From Oscillospiraceae bacterium (GTDB lineage: Bacteria; Bacillota; Clostridia; Oscillospirales; Acutalibacteraceae), in contig SVPJ01000008.1 in assembly GCA_015065885.1 (NCBI GenBank), positions 1 to 59,035 of the forward strand: 59,035 nucleotides of DNA. The letters run 5' to 3'. The notes beneath the pieces were generated by a model, which was not told the DNA's origin, did no database searches, and saw only the letters and a program-made list of their open reading frames with translations. Positions 41,046 through 49,123 of this stretch are shown here, one piece after another. A program made the translations under genes and the position numbers. Every line of letters begins with the position of its first letter. Within the stretch, counting starts at the first letter, position 1.

Positions 41046-42928
41046 AACCGAAAGCCAAAAAAGGCACGATGCGCCGCCTTTTGCGCGAAGTGCTGGCGTT
41101 CTATCCCGTACTCATCCCCATAACCGTACTGTGCATTCTGTTCAGTGCGGTGGTCAGTTCGGTGCCGTCGATATTTATGCAAAACGTCATCGCGCAGATC
41201 GAACTGCACGCGGCGGACGGCAACTGGGCGGCGGCAAAGGGGCCGATCCTCTCGATGGTGGGTCTGCTCGCCACCTTCTATGTGCTCTCGCTTATCTCCT
41301 GCCTTGTCTACAACCAGTTGACGGCGATCATCACGCAAGGCGTTCTCAAAAAGATGCGGGAAAAAATGTTCAACCGTATGCAGTGCCTGCCCATCAAGTT
41401 TTTTGACACCCACAATCACGGCGACGTGATGAGCCATTACACCAACGACATCGACACCCTGCGTCAGCTCATTTCCCAGAGTATTCCGCAAATGCTCATT
41501 TCGGGCGTCACGGTGCTGACCGTGTTCTGCATTATGATCTACTACTGCGTGTGGCTGACCGCCGTGGTGGTCGCGGGGGTGGTCTGCATCACCTTCGTGG
41601 TGAAAAAGATCGGCGGCGGCTCGGCGAAGTATTTCGTCAAGCAGCAACGGTCTCTCGGCCGCGTGGAAGGTTTCATCGAAGAGATGATGCACGGGCAAAA
41701 GGTGGTCAAGGTGTTCTGCCACGAACAGGCGGCGGAAGAGGATTTTGACCGTTTGAACGACGAGTTGTTCCGCGAATCCGAGCGCGCGAACAAATACGCG
41801 AACATTTTGGGTCCCGTGCTCAACAACATCGGCAACATTCTGTACGTCATCGTGGCGTTGGCGGGCGGCGCGTTGTTGCTCGCAGGGGTGCCGAACGTCA
41901 GCCTTTCGGGTCTGCCGCTCGGTATCAGCATCGCGGTGCCGTTCCTCAATATGACCAAGCAGTTTGCGGGCAACATCAACCAGGTCTCCCACCAGATCAA
42001 CGCGGTGGTGATGGGTCTGGCGGGTGCCGACCGCATCTTCACCCTGATGGACGAAGCACCCGAAGCGGACGATGGCTACGTCACCCTGGTGAACGCCCGC
42101 GAAGAAAACGGCGCGCTCGTCGAGTGTGCCGAGCGCACCGGCACGTGGGCGTGGAAGCACCCGCACGGCGACGGCACCGTCACCTACACCCGCGTGGAAG
42201 GTGACGTGCGTCTGCACGAGGTGGATTTCTCCTACGATGGGGAAAAGACGGTGTTACACGACGTGTCGCTCTATGCGAAGCCGGGTCAAAAGGTGGCGTT
42301 CGTGGGTGCGACGGGCGCGGGTAAGACCACCGTCACCAACCTGCTCAACCGTTTTTACGATATCGCCGACGGAAAGATCCGTTACGACGGCATCAACATC
42401 AACAAGATCAAAAAGGCCGACCTGCGCCGCTCGCTCGGTATCGTGCTGCAGGACACCAACCTGTTTTCGGGCACGGTGATGGATAACATCCGTTACGGCA
42501 AACTGGATGCGACCGACGAGGAATGTATGGCGGCGGCAAAACTCGCGGGTGCGGACGATTTCATCACCCGCCTGCCCGACGGCTATAACACGGCGCTGAC
42601 CGAAAACGGCGCCAACCTCTCGCAAGGCCAGCGGCAGTTGCTCTCCATCGCCCGTGCGGCGGTGGCGGACCCGCCCGTGATGATCCTGGACGAGGCGACC
42701 TCCTCCATCGATACCCGCACCGAAGCGATCGTGCAGCGCGGTATGGATGCGCTGATGGAAGGGCGCACGGTGTTCGTCATCGCGCACCGTTTGTCCACGG
42801 TTAAGAATTCCAACGTCATTTTGGTGCTGGACCACGGCCGCGTGATCGAGCGGGGTGACCACGACGATCTGATCGCCCAAAAGGGGCAGTATTATCAACT
42901 CTATACCGGTGCGTTTGAATTGGAGTAA
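41042..42928 (+). CDS. ABC exporter, subunit B (canonical ATP site)
   Basis: 628 residues: transmembrane domain with six helices, then a longer linker with an insert (about 335-375, GYVTLVNAREENGALVECAERTG split as read), then the ATPase: Walker A GATGAGKTT, Q-loop VLQDTNLFSGT, signature NLSQGQRQL, Walker B VMILDEATSSID with the catalytic Glu, and the switch VIAHRLSTV. It supplies the active ATP site to the pair with subunit A. Translationally coupled to it. Confidence 0.9.
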   Translation: MKPKAKKGTMRRLLREVLAFYPVLIPITVLCILFSAVVSSVPSIFMQNVIAQIELHAADGNWAAAKGPILSMVGLLATFYVLSLISCLVYNQLTAIITQGVLKKMREKMFNRMQCLPIKFFDTHNHGDVMSHYTNDIDTLRQLISQSIPQMLISGVTVLTVFCIMIYYCVWLTAVVVAGVVCITFVVKKIGGGSAKYFVKQQRSLGRVEGFIEEMMHGQKVVKVFCHEQAAEEDFDRLNDELFRESERANKYANILGPVLNNIGNILYVIVALAGGALLLAGVPNVSLSGLPLGISIAVPFLNMTKQFAGNINQVSHQINAVVMGLAGADRIFTLMDEAPEADDGYVTLVNAREENGALVECAERTGTWAWKHPHGDGTVTYTRVEGDVRLHEVDFSYDGEKTVLHDVSLYAKPGQKVAFVGATGAGKTTVTNLLNRFYDIADGKIRYDGININKIKKADLRRSLGIVLQDTNLFSGTVMDNIRYGKLDATDEECMAAAKLAGADDFITRLPDGYNTALTENGANLSQGQRQLLSIARAAVADPPVMILDEATSSIDTRTEAIVQRGMDALMEGRTVFVIAHRLSTVKNSNVILVLDHGRVIERGDHDDLIAQKGQYYQLYTGAFELE

Positions 42929-42933
42929 AGAAG

Positions 42934-43479
42934 ATGTTACCGCAACGAAAACCGCTACGGTTGAAAGGGTATGATTACAACACGATGGGGGCATATTTTG
43001 TCACCGTGTGTGCGGCTGACCGAAAAAATCTGTTCGGCTGCGTTGTAGGGACGGGTGTCCTCACCCGTCCGCAAACGGAACACGGACCAACCGTACAATT
43101 GACTTCGTACGGTACGGTCGTGGATAAATATATCCGCCAATTGCATGCGTTTTACGAGCATATATCGGTGGATCACTACACGATCATGCCCAACCATATC
43201 CATCTGCTGTTATCCGTGTCCGCGGACGGACGGGTCGGGAGACCGGGCGGACGGGTCGGGAGACCCGTCCCTACGGCGGCGGCCGCGAAAATGTCGATGG
43301 TGGCGCAGTTCGTTGCAACACTCAAGAGATTTTCCAACAAAGAGTGTGGTCGTCAATTGTGGCAAGCGCGGTTTCACGACCATATCATTCGTGACGGTGC
43401 AGACTATGAGCGTCATGCAAACTACATTCTTGAAAACCCGTTACGATGGGAATTGGACGAATTGTATATACCCTATTGA
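42934..43479 (+). CDS. REP-associated tyrosine transposase (RAYT, Y1/HUH family)
   Basis: 181 residues. Opens RKPLRLKGYDYNTMGAYFVT, followed by the HUH motif MPNHIHLLL (about 86-94) and the helix with catalytic Tyr region DGADYERHANYILENP. A single-strand nuclease/transferase that is thought to move REP palindromes. Unusually, two REP-like palindromes (GTAGGGACGGG...; GACGGGTCGGGAGACCCGTCCCTAC) lie within its own coding sequence in frame, adding VGTGVLTRPQTEHG and GRVGRPGGRVGRPVPT to the protein. It sits 5 bases after the ABC operon and may be read through from it; the RBS is weak (AAAGAAG). Confidence 0.85.
   Translation: MLPQRKPLRLKGYDYNTMGAYFVTVCAADRKNLFGCVVGTGVLTRPQTEHGPTVQLTSYGTVVDKYIRQLHAFYEHISVDHYTIMPNHIHLLLSVSADGRVGRPGGRVGRPVPTAAAAKMSMVAQFVATLKRFSNKECGRQLWQARFHDHIIRDGADYERHANYILENPLRWELDELYIPY
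43045..43070. repeat. REP-like palindrome inside the RAYT gene (copy 1)
   Basis: GTAGGGACGGGTGTCCTCACCCGTCC: the arms GGACGGGT/ACCCGTCC (allowing one gap) fold back. The GTAGGG edge is shared with the repeats at 43225-43274 and 46397-46508. Confidence 0.65.
43225..43274. repeat. REP-like palindrome inside the RAYT gene (copy 2, tandem)
   Basis: GGACGGGTCGGGAGACC occurs twice in tandem, ending in GGAGACCCGTCCCTAC. The right end is the mirror of copy 1's GTAGGGACGGG. Confidence 0.7.
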
Positions 43480-43541
43480 GGTCCTCTGCACAAGGGGACG
43501 GTTGATATAGATAAAGCAAACACAAAAAAGGGGGAACGGCG

Positions 43542-44900
43542 ATGAAGATCTTGATTTGCGGTGTGGGAAAGGTCGGTGCGGCGCTGGCAAAACAGTTGTC
43601 GCGCGAAGGGCACGACCTCACGTTGATCGATATTCATGCGGACGTGTTGGAAAGCGGCGTAGAGACCTACGACGTCATCTCCTTGCGCGGCAATGCGGCA
43701 TCGACGGTCGTGCTGCGCGAAGCGGCGGTGGAGACGGCGGATCTGCTGATCGCCACCACGGGTGAGGACGAGGTCAACCTACTTTGCTGTATGACGGCAC
43801 ATAACCTGAATCCGCAACTGCACACCATCGCCCGTATCCGCAACCCCGAATACCGCGAACAGGCGTACACGATGCGGGGGGTCTTCGGTCTGTCGATGAT
43901 CATCAACCCCGAAATGCAGGCGGCAGCGGAAATTGAACGTCTGCTGAAATACCCCGGCTTCTTAAAGCGCGAGACCTTTGCCAAGGGGCGTATTGAGATC
44001 GCGGAGTTGCAGGTGGGGGCGGACAGCAAACTGTGCGGCGTGTCGCTGATGGCGCTCGGCAACGTGATCAAAAGCCGCGTGCTGGTCTGTTCGGTCTTGC
44101 GCGGCGATAAAGCGATCATCCCCGCGGGTGATTTCGTAGTACAGGCGGGAGACCGCTTGTTCGTCACCGCGACCACCAACAATCTGTCCAGTCTGTTGCG
44201 CAATTTGGGATACATTTCCCACCGTGCGCGCCGCGTGATGTTGGCAGGCGGCAGTCGCATCGGGTTTTATTTGGCACAGCAACTGCAAAAAAGCGGTGTG
44301 GCGGTGAAATTGTTTGAACGCAACCGCGAACGGTGCGAGGAATTGGCGGAGCAGTTGCCGCAGGTGTCGGTGCTGTGCGGTGACGTGAGCAATCACGCCT
44401 TGCTCGAAAGCGAGGGGCTTGCGGACTGCGAAGCGTTCGTTTCGCTCACGGGCTTGGACGAGTTGAATATGATGCTGTCGTTGCTGGCGCATACGAACGG
44501 CGTGCCGCAGGTGATCACCAAACTCGGACGTATGGAAAACACCGCGCTTCGCAACAGCCTGCCTATCGGCAGTGTGGTCTGCCCGAAAGAACTGTGTACC
44601 GATACGGTGGTGCAATACGTTCGTGCCATGCAAAATCAGACGGGCGCGGCACTGTCGATACATCTGATCGCGGATGGACAGGTGGAAGCGGCAGAATTCG
44701 TGGCGGACGAAAACACCCGCTTTTGCGGTGTGCCGTTGCGCGAGGTGAAACTGCGGCGCGGCGTGCTGGTGGTGGGCATCTCCCACGCAGGCACCATCGT
44801 GATCCCTGACGGTAACAGTGCGTTCCACAAAGGAGATACGGTGGTGGTGGTCAGCGGCGACGACCGCATCGTCCACCAGTTGAACGATATTTTCGAGTGA
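43542..44900 (+). CDS. trkA: Trk potassium uptake regulatory subunit TrkA
   Basis: 452 residues with two RCK units. First NAD-binding Rossmann motif ICGVGKVGAALAKQL (about 5-19) with the terminal LIDIH acid; the second is MLAGGSRIGFYLAQQL (about 228-243). Each is followed by a TrkA_C domain (about 140-220 and 370-452; GVSLMALGNVIKSRVLVCSV and GVPLREVKLRRGVLVVGI). It forms a ring on TrkH in the cytoplasm and gates it in response to nucleotides. 13 bases before trkH, the same operon. Confidence 0.95.
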   Translation: MKILICGVGKVGAALAKQLSREGHDLTLIDIHADVLESGVETYDVISLRGNAASTVVLREAAVETADLLIATTGEDEVNLLCCMTAHNLNPQLHTIARIRNPEYREQAYTMRGVFGLSMIINPEMQAAAEIERLLKYPGFLKRETFAKGRIEIAELQVGADSKLCGVSLMALGNVIKSRVLVCSVLRGDKAIIPAGDFVVQAGDRLFVTATTNNLSSLLRNLGYISHRARRVMLAGGSRIGFYLAQQLQKSGVAVKLFERNRERCEELAEQLPQVSVLCGDVSNHALLESEGLADCEAFVSLTGLDELNMMLSLLAHTNGVPQVITKLGRMENTALRNSLPIGSVVCPKELCTDTVVQYVRAMQNQTGAALSIHLIADGQVEAAEFVADENTRFCGVPLREVKLRRGVLVVGISHAGTIVIPDGNSAFHKGDTVVVVSGDDRIVHQLNDIFE

Positions 44901-44913
44901 GCGAGGGCGACGT

Positions 44914-46368
44914 ATGAATTATAAGATGATGGGTCGCCTCATCGGCAGTATATTGGCGATCGAAGGGGTCTTTATGATTCCCGCCGTTTTGCTGTGTCTG
45001 CACGACGGCGTACAAAAAACGGCGCAGGCGTTTTTGCTTACCATAGCGATCACGCTGGTGTTGGGGGCGGTGTTATTGCTGCTTTCCCGCCGTGCCACCC
45101 GCGGGTTTTACGCTCGTGAAGGGCTGGTGTGCGTCGGTGTCAGTTGGGTGCTGATGAGCGTGTTCGGGTGTTTGCCCTTCGTGTTTTCGGGGGAGATCCC
45201 CCACTTTATCGACGCGCTGTTCGAAACGGTGTCGGGTTTTACCACCACGGGTGCCACGATTCTGTCCGACGTGGAAGCACTCTCCCGCGGGGCACTGTAT
45301 TGGCGCAGTTTCACCCATTGGCTCGGCGGTATGGGCGTGCTGGTGTTTGTAATGGCGGTCATTCCCACCAACGCCCGTCGCGGCGGATTTGCGGTGCATC
45401 TTCTGCGGGCGGAATCCACCGGTCCGCAGGTGGACAAACTGGTTTCCCGCACGCGGGATTCGGCGGTCATACTGTACGGTATGTATATTCTGCTCACCGT
45501 TTTGAACGTGGTGTTTTTGCTCTGCGGGAAGATGCCGCTGTTCGACGCCGTGTGTACCGCCTTCGGCACGGCGGGCACGGGCGGTTTCGGCGTTCGAAAC
45601 GACAGTATAGCCGCCTATTCGCCTTACCTGCAAAACGTTACCACCGTGTTTATGTTGCTGTTCGGTGTGAACTTTGCCTGCTACTACTTACTGTTGCTGC
45701 GGCGTTTCCGCGCCTTGTTTAAGGACGAGGAGTTGCGCTTATATCTCGGTTTGGTGCTGGGCAGTGTCGTGTTGATCGTTTTTAACATTCGGCACCTCTA
45801 TCCCACCCTCAGCGAAACGATACGCCACGCGGCGTTTCAGGTGTCCTCCATCATCACCACCACGGGGTTTGCCACCACCGATTTCAATCTGTGGCCGTCT
45901 TTCTCCAAAGCCATATTGCTCACCTTGATGGTCACGGGCTGCTGTGCGGGCAGTACGGGCGGCGGTTTGAAATGCGGGCGTGTGCTGCTGCTGATCAAGG
46001 GACTATACCGCAATTTGCGGCGGATGCTGCATCCCCAGCGAGTGGAAACGGTGCGGGTCAGCGGTCGCAAGGTGGACGAAGCGGTATTGCACAACACCAA
46101 CATCTATTTGGTGGCGTACGCGTTGATCTTGGCCGTCAGTTTTCTTTTGGTCTCGCTCGATAACTTTTCGGTCACCACCAACTTTTCCGCGGTGATCGCC
46201 TGCTTCAATAACATCGGCCCCGGTTTCGAGGCGGTCGGCCCCACCTGCAACTTCGGCGGGTTCGGGGTGCTGTCCAAAATCGTGCTGGCGGTGGATATGC
46301 TGGCGGGACGGTTGGAAATATTCCCCGTGCTGGTGTTGCTCTCCCGTTCGACGTGGACGGCGAAATAA
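44914..46368 (+). CDS. trkH: Trk potassium transporter subunit TrkH
   Basis: 484 residues, about ten membrane helices in four pore repeats. Selectivity-filter segments are visible: FETVSGFTTTGATIL, FGTAGTGGFGVRN, ITTTGFATTDF and FNNIGPGFEAVGP. The residues after MVTGCCAGSTGGGLKCGR are the intramembrane loop typical of TrkH. Works with TrkA as a K+ uptake system. The start is close to the trkA stop with AGCGAGGGCG upstream, a weak RBS. A terminator overlaps its stop codon. Confidence 0.95.
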   Translation: MNYKMMGRLIGSILAIEGVFMIPAVLLCLHDGVQKTAQAFLLTIAITLVLGAVLLLLSRRATRGFYAREGLVCVGVSWVLMSVFGCLPFVFSGEIPHFIDALFETVSGFTTTGATILSDVEALSRGALYWRSFTHWLGGMGVLVFVMAVIPTNARRGGFAVHLLRAESTGPQVDKLVSRTRDSAVILYGMYILLTVLNVVFLLCGKMPLFDAVCTAFGTAGTGGFGVRNDSIAAYSPYLQNVTTVFMLLFGVNFACYYLLLLRRFRALFKDEELRLYLGLVLGSVVLIVFNIRHLYPTLSETIRHAAFQVSSIITTTGFATTDFNLWPSFSKAILLTLMVTGCCAGSTGGGLKCGRVLLLIKGLYRNLRRMLHPQRVETVRVSGRKVDEAVLHNTNIYLVAYALILAVSFLLVSLDNFSVTTNFSAVIACFNNIGPGFEAVGPTCNFGGFGVLSKIVLAVDMLAGRLEIFPVLVLLSRSTWTAK

Positions 46369-46396
46369 AAAAGTCCGCCGTAAGGCGAACTTTTTT
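46367..46396 (+). terminator. Terminator of trkAH
   Basis: AAAAAAGTCCGCC-GTAA-GGCGAACTTTTTT, with one mismatch; begins at the trkH stop codon. Confidence 0.85.
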
Positions 46397-46508
46397 GTAG
46401 GGTGCGGCTTTGCCGCAAAATCGGAACGAGCCGTAGGGGAGGGCCTCCGTGCCCTCCCGCTGTGGTTTGCACAGAATTCGCGGGCGGCGGTGGAACGCCG
46501 CCCCTACG
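46397..46508. repeat. Composite REP/MITE-like element
   Basis: Bounded by GTAGGG at the left and CCCCTAC at the right. Contains several palindromes: TGCGGCTTTGCCGCA, GTAGGGGAGGGCCTCCGTGC..., and GGCGGCGGTGGAACGCCGCC. A common layout of dispersed repeats in gut Clostridia and similar to the palindromes in the RAYT gene. Confidence 0.6.
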
Positions 46509-46522
46509 ACCGTATGCCAATA

Positions 46523-46552
46523 AAAACCGCCACCCCATCGGGTGGCGGTTTT
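46523..46552. terminator. Bidirectional hairpin
   Basis: AAAACCGCCACCC-CATC-GGGTGGCGGTTTT. Suitable as a terminator in either direction; it now follows the glycosidase remnant on the minus strand. Confidence 0.7.
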
Positions 46553-46555
46553 CGT

Positions 46556-46660
46556 TTATTCCTTCACTATCACGACTGCCTCGGCAGGGACGGTCAAGGC
46601 GTTTCCCGTAAGGGTCACCGTCCGCTTTGTGATCGCGTACAAACTTGTGACCGTAATTTT
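46556..46660 (-). pseudogene. C-terminal remnant of a GH140-like glycosidase
   Basis: About 30 codons on the minus strand ending TVTLTGNALTVPAEAVVIVKE-stop closely match the end of the glycosidase at 47276-48526 (VNLTGDRLTVPAEAVVTLRA-stop). Upstream of this the similarity is lost and the XRE gene begins. It is the tail of a duplicated or recombined paralogue, cut by the insertion of the regulator pair. Confidence 0.65.
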
Positions 46661-46678
46661 GGCGCATCGCGCGATGCA

Positions 46679-46918
46679 TTAATCAATCAGATTTTCACGC
46701 GCAAACAGCGGCGAATGGAAGAACTCGGTTATGGAAATCTCAAAGCCCTCGCAAACCTCGTACACGATGCGTAACTTCATACTGTCAAAAGTGCAATGCA
46801 TAACCGTGCTAAGCGTCGATTGAGGCACACCGCTTTTCATTGAAAGCTCATACTGCGTCATATTTCTTTCCGCCATCAGTTCGCGTATTCGTTTTGCGAC
46901 TGCTTCATTTAACCGCAT
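46679..46918 (-). CDS. XRE-family transcriptional regulator
   Basis: 79 residues. Nearly the whole protein is a Cro/CI-type helix-turn-helix: RIRELMAERNMTQYELSMKSGVPQSTLSTVMH (split as read), then a short dimerisation tail ending FFHSPLFARENLID. The ATG has GGGGTGA upstream. It is divergent from the small Cys-rich gene at 47038, and direct repeats TACTTGATA in the gap are likely operators, so it probably represses both. Such compact regulators occur in phages and small mobile modules. Confidence 0.9.
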   Translation of the reverse strand: MRLNEAVAKRIRELMAERNMTQYELSMKSGVPQSTLSTVMHCTFDSMKLRIVYEVCEGFEISITEFFHSPLFARENLID

Positions 46919-46937
46919 ACTGTCACCCCATACTTCA

Positions 46938-47016
46938 ATTACTTGATAAAAGTATAGGATTTCTTACGCTTGTGATACTTCAAGTACTTGATATTTTGAG
47001 AAAAACCTGCTATAAT
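46938..47016. promoter_or_regulatory. Divergent promoter region with XRE operator repeats
   Basis: Two repeats, AATTACTTGATAAAAG and AAGTACTTGATATTTT (about 46938 and 46983). The second contains the -35 box TTGATA (46988-46993) of a rightward promoter with a 17-base spacer and TATAAT (47011-47016). Confidence 0.7.
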
Positions 47017-47037
47017 TCCTATCGAGGGGGGATATCC

Positions 47038-47226
47038 GTGCAATGTGGAAATGTTTTTTGCATATATTGGTTTGAGAACGGTTGTTGTTTGGATGAGATC
47101 GCTTTGGATAGGCAAGGCTCTTGCGAGAGTTGTATATACGTGGAAATTGAGCAGGACGTATTGGAATCTAAAAGAATGGACATGAAAGCAAAAATTCATA
47201 AAACAAAAAGAGAGGATGCGCCGTGA
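47038..47226 (+). CDS. Small Cys-rich protein
   Basis: 62 residues; begins with CGNVFCIYWFENGCC, continues with LDEIALDRQGSCESCIYVEI, and has a Lys-rich tail. Six Cys in two clusters suggest a small zinc or metal knuckle. I recall similar clostridial small proteins without a known function. GTG start behind GAGGGGGGAT. It has its own promoter overlapped by putative XRE operators, and its stop codon lies inside the terminator hairpin. Confidence 0.7.
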   Translation: MQCGNVFCIYWFENGCCLDEIALDRQGSCESCIYVEIEQDVLESKRMDMKAKIHKTKREDAP

Positions 47227-47248
47227 ACGGCGTATCCTCTCCGTTTTT
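47212..47248 (+). terminator. Terminator overlapping the end of the Cys-rich gene
   Basis: GAGGATGCGCCG-TGAA-CGGCGTATCCTC, then TCCGTTTTT. The stop TGA is in the loop. Confidence 0.8.
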
Positions 47249-47275
47249 ATCCTGGTTTTCACTAATTGTATACCG

Positions 47276-48526
47276 TTACGCTCTCAACGTCACCACCGCT
47301 TCGGCAGGGACAGTCAATCGATCGCCCGTCAGGTTCACCGCCATCGCCGCGCCCGTTTTGGGGTCGATTGCCTCGACTGCCGTCGGTGTAACGGGCAGAG
47401 TAAGGGTCACCGTCGCGGCGCGCGGGATGTGCAAATATATACCCCCGTTGCACGCGAGAGTCGCTACGTAGTCGTCGCCCGCCGTATTGCCCGCCACCGC
47501 GTCGGCAAGCGGGGTGCCGCCGAAAAGCCGATGCGTTTCCACAAACTCCCGCAGAACGTGCAACTGTTCTGCGCACGGACGGTGCAATGCCTCCTGCCAC
47601 GTGAACGGGCAATAAGGGGAGTAGGTGCGGTTCATCTGCCACACCGCGTGATGACCGTAGGTGTGTGAGCACGTACCGCTGAAGAGATCACGCCACGCCG
47701 TGCGGCGGGGTGCATCGTCATACCAATACCCGTGTCCGGGCTTCACATTTACGGGGATGTCCTCATAACACGGTTCGCCGTCCATCACGGGCTTGTGCGG
47801 GGTGCGCGCGTACTCTTGCGCCGCCAGTAAATAACATGCGGGCGCGGGTCGGTCGTGCCCCGTCTGCATCATATTGAAATCCAGCCATTCCCGCTCGTGC
47901 CAATATTCGCCCGAGGTATGTTGCCCTTGCGGGTGATAGGTCATCAAAAACTTACCCCTATCTCCCGCCTTGATGCCCGCCGCCATACGGTCGATGATGG
48001 CGTAATGCACGGGTTTTTCGGGCGGGCGGTCGCCGCCCAGTACCCACACGATGTTGTTGTGGTGACGGAGAAGAGTACCCAAAAATTTGCCGTACAAAAA
48101 GGCGTTGTCGGGTGTGAACACTTCGGGGCCGTCTCCCCACCAGAGGTTAAACTTATCGCCCCACGTGGGAAGCAGACCCACGTACATATCCATTTCCTCC
48201 GCCGTGGCAACAAACCATTCCACGTGGTCAAAATAGGAGTAATCCCCTGCCGTGTCGGGTCGGTCGGGCAGAAATCGGCCGTTTTCGTCCTGACACAGCG
48301 GCACCCGTCCGTACGCGTTCGGCACACGCAAGCCATCGTTTTCTGCCAATACCACCGTTTGGACAAAGTTGAAGCCCTGTGCTTTGCGGACGGTGAGATA
48401 CTGCACCGCTTCTTCGCGGGTGAGATTATGCAACAAATGCCACGCCGTATCTCCTAAAAGAAAAAACGGCGTGCCGTCGGTGTCGGTAAGATACCGCCCC
48501 GACGGATGCACGCACAAATTTTTCAT
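47276..48526 (-). CDS. DUF4038 glycosidase (GH140-like)
   Basis: 416 residues, no signal peptide. N-terminal VHPSGRYLTDTDGTPFFLLGDTAWHLL and the TIM barrel that follows are typical of DUF4038, the family that includes GH140 apiosidases of rhamnogalacturonan II. Candidate catalytic residues: Asp in WVLGGDRPPE (about 165) and Glu in VMDGEPCYED (about 235). The last ~80 residues form a beta domain (DYVATLACNGGIYLHI...). It would act on imported pectin fragments. Its ATG overlaps the stop of the small gene upstream by one base-pair step (TAATATG), so it is translationally coupled; no clear RBS of its own. Confidence 0.75.
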   Translation of the reverse strand: MKNLCVHPSGRYLTDTDGTPFFLLGDTAWHLLHNLTREEAVQYLTVRKAQGFNFVQTVVLAENDGLRVPNAYGRVPLCQDENGRFLPDRPDTAGDYSYFDHVEWFVATAEEMDMYVGLLPTWGDKFNLWWGDGPEVFTPDNAFLYGKFLGTLLRHHNNIVWVLGGDRPPEKPVHYAIIDRMAAGIKAGDRGKFLMTYHPQGQHTSGEYWHEREWLDFNMMQTGHDRPAPACYLLAAQEYARTPHKPVMDGEPCYEDIPVNVKPGHGYWYDDAPRRTAWRDLFSGTCSHTYGHHAVWQMNRTYSPYCPFTWQEALHRPCAEQLHVLREFVETHRLFGGTPLADAVAGNTAGDDYVATLACNGGIYLHIPRAATVTLTLPVTPTAVEAIDPKTGAAMAVNLTGDRLTVPAEAVVTLRA

Positions 48527-48527
48527 A

Positions 48528-48764
48528 TTACACGCCGCGTTCGGCACGCCAGGCTTCGGCACGCGCCGCGGACATACGGGTGATGTTCTCTCCCGCGTGT
48601 TCCGACTCTTCGCCGCCGTTGACGTACAGGAAGAACTTGCCGCTCTCGGTCTGGAACAGGCATTCCTCAAAGCCCTTCGGGTCGCCCCACAGGCCTTCCA
48701 CGTATTTCGCCACGAACAACGCCGTGTCGGTGTCGTATTCCACTTTACAAATGGTCTTTTTCAT
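48528..48764 (-). CDS. Small conserved protein upstream of the glycosidase
   Basis: 78 residues: KKTICKVEYDTDTALFVAKY, then WGDPKGFEECLFQTESGKFFLYVNGGEES, and a helical end (ITRMSAARAEAWRAE). I recall frequent clostridial relatives but no function. The beta-rich core with Tyr/Phe and the absence of a signal peptide suggest a small cytoplasmic protein. Excellent RBS AAGGAGG. It leads a two-gene unit with the DUF4038 glycosidase. Confidence 0.7.
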   Translation of the reverse strand: MKKTICKVEYDTDTALFVAKYVEGLWGDPKGFEECLFQTESGKFFLYVNGGEESEHAGENITRMSAARAEAWRAERGV

Positions 48765-48846
48765 ACCGGTATCCTCCTTGCTTTTTATAATCACAGTATA
48801 GAGGATTTTTTGGAAAAATGCAAGAGGAAAATTGAGGGGCGGCGAT

Positions 48847-49123
48847 TAGGGTGAGCATTTAAACTCGAACCCGCCGCGAAGCGGGGTATTTCGGTGCTTT
48901 TTGCTTCACTCGTGCTCGCAAGGCGCGAGCATTCCTTCGCCCGACTGAAGCAAAAACCCCTCAAAATCTCCTCGCTTTGCGGTCGCAGATTTTTGAAAGA
49001 GCGGATTTTCGCTCAACCGAGGCGAAAACGCAGCCAATACTTCCGTATTGGCGAGTATTTTAACAATGGGTGAGTGAAAATCCGCCTTCCAAAAACGGAG
49101 TTCGGGTTTGAATGCTCACCCTA
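48847..49123. mobile_element. 277-bp MITE-like element with 24-bp terminal inverted repeats
   Basis: Left end TAGGGTGAGCATTTAAACTCGA+AC and the complement of the right end TAGGGTGAGCATTCAAACCCGA+AC match at 22 of 24 positions. Both ends are bordered by TA, as for Tc1/mariner-IS630 type elements. Inside are palindromes (TGCTCGCAAGGCGCGAGCA; AATACTTCCGTATT). No transposase. The right end provides the stop codon (TAG) of the ribokinase-AraC gene. Confidence 0.8.

Noticed and set aside
46104-46679. Minus-strand open frame covering the end of trkH and the REP-like element
   Set aside because: It crosses a terminator and a repeat, lies opposite trkH, and only its short overlap with the glycosidase remnant (in a different frame) is meaningful.
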